Source of the DNA: Larix sibirica
Taxonomy: Eukaryota > Streptophyta > Pinopsida > Pinales > Pinaceae
Assembly: GCA_004151065.3 (NCBI GenBank)
Contig: NWUY0300006232.1
Span: 160,446-181,313, forward strand
Direction: 5' to 3'
Length of the DNA: 20,868 nucleotides
The position numbers were made by a program, and so were the translations under genes. The notes below the pieces were generated by a model, which was not told where the DNA came from, ran no database searches, and was given only the letters and a program-made list of their open reading frames with translations. Below are positions 18,531 through 20,868 of the stretch, one piece after another. How positions within the stretch are numbered: the stretch's first letter is position 1; every line of letters starts with the position of its first letter.

Positions 18531-19135
18531 GCATCACCACATGATCCCATCGATGAAAATGACATGGAGGATTCACCAAAACCCGACGTGGATGATACTA
18601 TGAAACCCATGGAAGATGCTACTGATATACCAGTTCCTAAGGACCAACTCCAAATCTCACTCCACGTTTTATCAGGTTTTCCACACCTCAAATATTGAAG
18701 TTGATCGACTACATCAAACACTGTAAAGTCACCGTATTAATTGACATTGGAAATACCCATAATTTCATTAATAAACGAGTGGATGAAGAAATCTATTTTT
18801 ATATCCTCCCTATCTCCAATTTCCAAATTATGATAGCAAATGGGGCATGATGAAATGTAGCGATCGTTGTAAAATATCAAACTCCTAATGGGTGATTACC
18901 ATCTCAAAATACACATGTTCGCCATTGACATGGGTGGTTGTGATATTGTTATCGGGGTAGAATGGATCCGAACTTTAGCCCAAGTCCCCATGGATTTTAC
19001 AACACTCTCTCACAACTTTGTTAAGGATGGGCACACACATCATGTCAAAAGGATTACTTCCAGTTCTCCCAAAATTATCCCATCCCACCGTATGCAGAAA
19101 GTATTGAAGAAAGACCACTCCAGTTGCTTGATTCA
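18531..19135 (+). pseudogene. Ty3/gypsy protease region (broken)
   Basis: After the knuckle comes an acidic linker (DPIDENDMEDSPKPDVDD). A frame change near 18680, explained by one missing base in ggttttccac, leads to HCKVTVLIDIGNTHNFINKR. This is the aspartic protease site of plant gypsy elements (aLiDsGsthNFI). The catalytic D is at 18743-18745, but the usual DSG or DTG reads DIG. A second frame shift near 18885 leads to MGGCDIVIGVEWIRTL and PMDFTTLSHNF, the conserved GcD.vlG..WL.tLg....Df block at the end of the protease. The product would have cleaved the gag-pol polyprotein. Confidence 0.85.
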
Positions 19136-19149
19136 ATGCCAACCAAGTC

Positions 19150-19530
19150 ATGGAAACATACACATATGACATTCACCCTAACTTGCAACAGGTCCCCTCG
19201 GAATATCTTCAGGTTTTTGAGGCAACCAAGGGCTTAAAAGCACCCAGTGGGGAGCATGACCATGGTATTCCACTAATTATGAGTAGTCAACCTCCCAATG
19301 TACACCCTTATTGCCACCCTTTTTCCCAAAATAATGAAATTAAAATTATTAATAAATTGTTGGAGGTTAGCATCAGTTGTCACATTACAAGTCCCTATTC
19401 ATCATTGATTCTCATGGTACTAAAAAAGGAAGGCATTTGCCACATGTGTCTATATTTTTGGGCTCTCAATAAGTTAACCATTAATGGAAAATTTCCCCTT
19501 CCTATCATCCATGATCTCTTAGATGAGATG
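19150..19530 (+). pseudogene. Ty3/gypsy reverse transcriptase, N-terminal part, truncated
   Basis: The frame reads VPSEYLQVF, GEHDHGIPLIMSSQPPNVHP, EIKIINKLLEVSISCHITSP, PYSSLILMVLKKEG, LYFWALNKLTINGKFPLPII and HDLLDEM. This is the N-terminal third of gypsy RT (family Hai.L..g..p...rpYr.p..q..Ei...v.elL..G.I..S.SPfsSPv.lV.KKdG and vDYRaLN..Ti.d.fPiP.id.LldeL). It is unbroken over about 125 codons but departs from the family at several usually fixed residues. Homology stops exactly after DEM at 19530, before the motif A aspartate and the YxDD box. RNase H and integrase are absent downstream. Confidence 0.87.
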
Positions 19531-19842
19531 TGTTACGCCCCAAATTGCCCGCAGCATGCTTTACAGGATATACTAGAGTGAAGGGGTCTTTTGCCATTGT
19601 AAAAGGAAAAGTATGGGGTTGTTTATGTAAAAGTGGTGGTATAGTAGGGCTCAAGACCGATGGTCTGGTCATGATAGGTCCTCTCACTACAAAACCCTAT
19701 GATTAGCTTCTTGTTTATCTTTCTTTTTTGCTTCCACTCACTATTTTAATGTATTTTTCTCCATTTTCTAGAAAACATCAGCGCTATTCATCGGGTTTGC
19801 CCTATTTCTGGCGTTATTTGCACCGTGTATGACTACCTGACA
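19531..19842 (+). other. Junction with LTR-like start TGTTACGCCCC
   Basis: Immediately after the RT truncation the sequence begins TGTTACGCCCCAAATTG. Many plant gypsy LTRs start with TGT.ACGCCCC, so another element may have inserted here. No matching LTR end or primer binding site could be located downstream. No coding motif is visible in this stretch. The frame of the gypsy pseudogene runs on to a TGA near 19581 without homology. Confidence 0.35.
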
Positions 19843-20010
19843 CTAATTAACACCTTGTTTAGCTTTAGTTTTAGCTTGTTGTGTAGCTTCCTGTATAGAT
19901 TCCAGTTTAGATTCCTTTTTAAGTTCCTTTTTTCGGTCCTTTTTACCTTCCTTCGTAGCTTCTTGTTTTTCGTCCTATTTAACTTCGAATTTAACTCCTA
20001 TTGTACCTAA
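19843..20010. repeat. 12-bp-period tandem array, about 13-14 units
   Basis: The array can be cut into consecutive 12-mers without an indel: TTGTTTAGCTTT, AGTTTTAGCTTG, TTGTGTAGCTTC, CTGTATAGATTC, CAGTTTAGATTC, CTTTTTAAGTTC, CTTTTTTCGGTC, CTTTTTACCTTC, CTTCGTAGCTTC and so on to 19998, with weaker flanking units. The consensus is near CTNTTTANCTTC. On the plus strand this encodes a hydrophobic four-residue repeat (LF.F). On the minus strand it encodes a charged one (E.KK), but with a stop in one unit and no visible gene context on either side. It is best treated as a minisatellite. Confidence 0.85.
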
Positions 20011-20023
20011 ATAGTTAATTTGT

Positions 20024-20192
20024 TGAGGTATTGGGGGTTAAGGGGATAGGGGCGTTAGGGATTATGGAATTTAGGGATTAGTGGTTTAGGGCTTAAAGGT
20101 TAAGGTATTAAGGATTAAGGGTTACGAGATTAGGGATTAGGGGTTAAGGGATTAAGGGTCAAGGGCTTAGGTGTTAGGGTATTAGTGTTGGA
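20024..20192 (+). repeat. Degenerate telomere-like array (7-bp period)
   Basis: The stretch is dominated by TTAGGG, TTTAGGG, TTAAGGG and ATTAGGG motifs spaced about seven bases apart, for example CTTAAAG GTTAAGG TATTAAG GATTAAG GGTTACG AGATTAG GGATTAG. The plant telomere unit is TTTAGGG. The copies are too degenerate for an active telomere, so this looks like an old interstitial telomere-like block or a minisatellite derived from one. G-richness is confined to the plus strand throughout. Confidence 0.8.
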
Positions 20193-20770
20193 TTTTGTGC
20201 AACTTCGGAAGATNTTGGATGGTGTTGCTTCTACCCTTTTCGCAAATCTAGAGCTGATTGACCCGGCGCACATGTAGTATCTGTGAACTTGTTTTGAGCC
20301 GTAGATTTCCCCTCCTTTAATCGCAGCCGTTGGAATGCGTCGGGGTTTAGTCGGACTTCGCAAATATGAAATGCGATCTTTAATGCGCATGCTGAAAGCA
20401 CGAACTCATTCCTAGTCGTTGATCTAGGCGATTGATCGTTGATTGGCTTGGACATGCCCACCAGTTAACTTTGCCTACCCGCGGTTTTCCCTGCGACAAG
20501 CATTTGTTACCATCAATCCACCTGGAATTCGCTCTCTGCCATCCAAGGTGCCTTTTTCTACTACAGGTGTATTTTTTTACTTTCACTTTGATACCCCTCT
20601 TTTATACCTTGGGCCTCACTAGACAATTCCCCCTCGGGCTAAACTGACTGCGCCTAGTTCTTTTAACTTTTTGTTTTTGGATCACACAGGCAGAGAAAGA
20701 CAACCTCGTCTTTGATGATTCTTAAGGGTCTAAATCCCATTTGACATTTAGCACCCTGGTTCTAACAACA
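20193..20770. other. More GC-rich non-coding stretch, promoter- or LTR-like
   Basis: Base composition is visibly more GC-rich than in the rest of the window and CpG sites are frequent (cggcgcac, gcgtcggg, cccgcgg). The phrases gcagccgttgg, gttgatctaggcgattgatcgttgatt and cttttataccttggg resemble plant promoters or LTR U3/R regions, with a possible TATA box near 20600. There is no open frame with recognisable content. One ambiguous base (N) is at 20214. Confidence 0.35.
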
Positions 20771-20853
20771 GGCTCCTATTGGGGATGCTATCCTTCCAGT
20801 GAGGTAGCAAAGAACCCCGTAGACTAGTGCCTTATCCATTGGGCGATGGAGTC
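20771..20853 (-). tRNA. tRNA-Arg(ACG)-like sequence, probable pseudogene
   Basis: On the minus strand, 20853 to about 20816 reads GACTCCATCGCCCAATGG, then ATAAGGCACTAGTCTACGG. This is very close to the 5' half of plant tRNA-Arg(ACG) as I recall it: acceptor arm, D arm and anticodon loop CTACG. The 3' half is poor. The region after the anticodon is about ten bases too long. The T-arm/B box reads GGATAGCATCC instead of GGTTCGAATCC. The 3' acceptor strand AGGAGCC has two mismatches to GACTCCA. The sequence is therefore a degraded tRNA gene, a SINE head, or another tRNA-derived sequence, not a clear functional gene. Confidence 0.45.
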
Positions 20854-20868
20854 CGCAACCTGCAACCT

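Noticed and set aside
17539-19530. Integrated plant pararetrovirus (caulimovirus type) instead of a gypsy element
   Set aside because: The gag pattern (PKID...FDGFDP), the GHKC knuckle and the GCDIVIGVEW protease block are those of Ty3/gypsy retrotransposons, and no movement protein motif is present.
19825-20010. 61-codon plus-strand frame with LF.F repeats as a membrane protein gene
   Set aside because: The repetition comes from the 12-bp array, and there is no promoter or flanking coding signal. I treat it as a repeat and raise the coding idea only as a finding.

Overview
The window looks like a stretch of transposon-rich, non-genic DNA from a seed plant nuclear genome. Supporting signs are two plant-type LINE retrotransposons with a C-terminal RNase H domain, a Ty3/gypsy gag-pol of plant chromovirus style, a Ty1/copia-style LTR with an initiator-Met-tRNA primer binding site, a tRNA-derived SINE, and a degenerate 7-bp array close to the plant telomere unit. 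I see no intact protein-coding gene and no host gene I can name. The species cannot be told from the sequence. The density of old, nested, frameshifted elements fits a large plant genome.

Layout from left to right. Positions 1-3688 are non-coding. They hold a (GA)11 microsatellite, a striking series of short GC-rich hairpins in AT-rich spacers (about 1126-2448), and then plain AT-rich DNA. Positions 3689-6338 are the 3' two thirds of a LINE (LINE-A, + strand): reverse transcriptase, zf-RVT zinc-binding domain and RNase H, in several frames with stops. The endonuclease and ORF1 are missing. Immediately downstream (6339-7147) is a second decayed reading frame of about 270 codons with a coiled-coil C-terminal part, which I do not recognise. 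It is followed by a possible LINE 3' UTR to about 7533.

Positions 7557-8201 contain, on the minus strand, remnants of a repeated coiled-coil-like coding sequence, followed by three copies of a 94-bp tandem repeat (8215-8496). A 337-bp copia-type LTR (9068-9404, minus orientation) directly abuts a primer binding site (9049-9067), but no gag-pol was found for it. It sits at the 3' end of a nearly full-length LINE (LINE-B, minus strand, about 9417-15235). LINE-B carries ORF1 (a DUF4283-like domain and a zinc knuckle) and ORF2 (endonuclease, RT, zf-RVT, RNase H). All are broken, with several catalytic residues replaced.

Right of LINE-B is a tRNA-derived SINE with an 11-bp flanking direct repeat (15631-15857), a featureless stretch with an 89-bp duplicated motif, and then a Ty3/gypsy gag-protease-RT pseudogene (17539-19530) that stops abruptly inside the RT domain. 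The last 1.3 kb is different in character: an LTR-like TGTTACGCCCC junction, a 12-bp-period array (19843-20010), a degenerate telomere-like array (20024-20192), a more GC-rich stretch, and a tRNA-Arg-like sequence on the minus strand (20771-20853).

The elements do not form a working pathway. The window reads as a layered record of insertion and decay. The least explained parts are the hairpin series, the coiled-coil frame after LINE-A, the minus-strand coiled-coil repeats, and the 12-bp plus telomere-like arrays.
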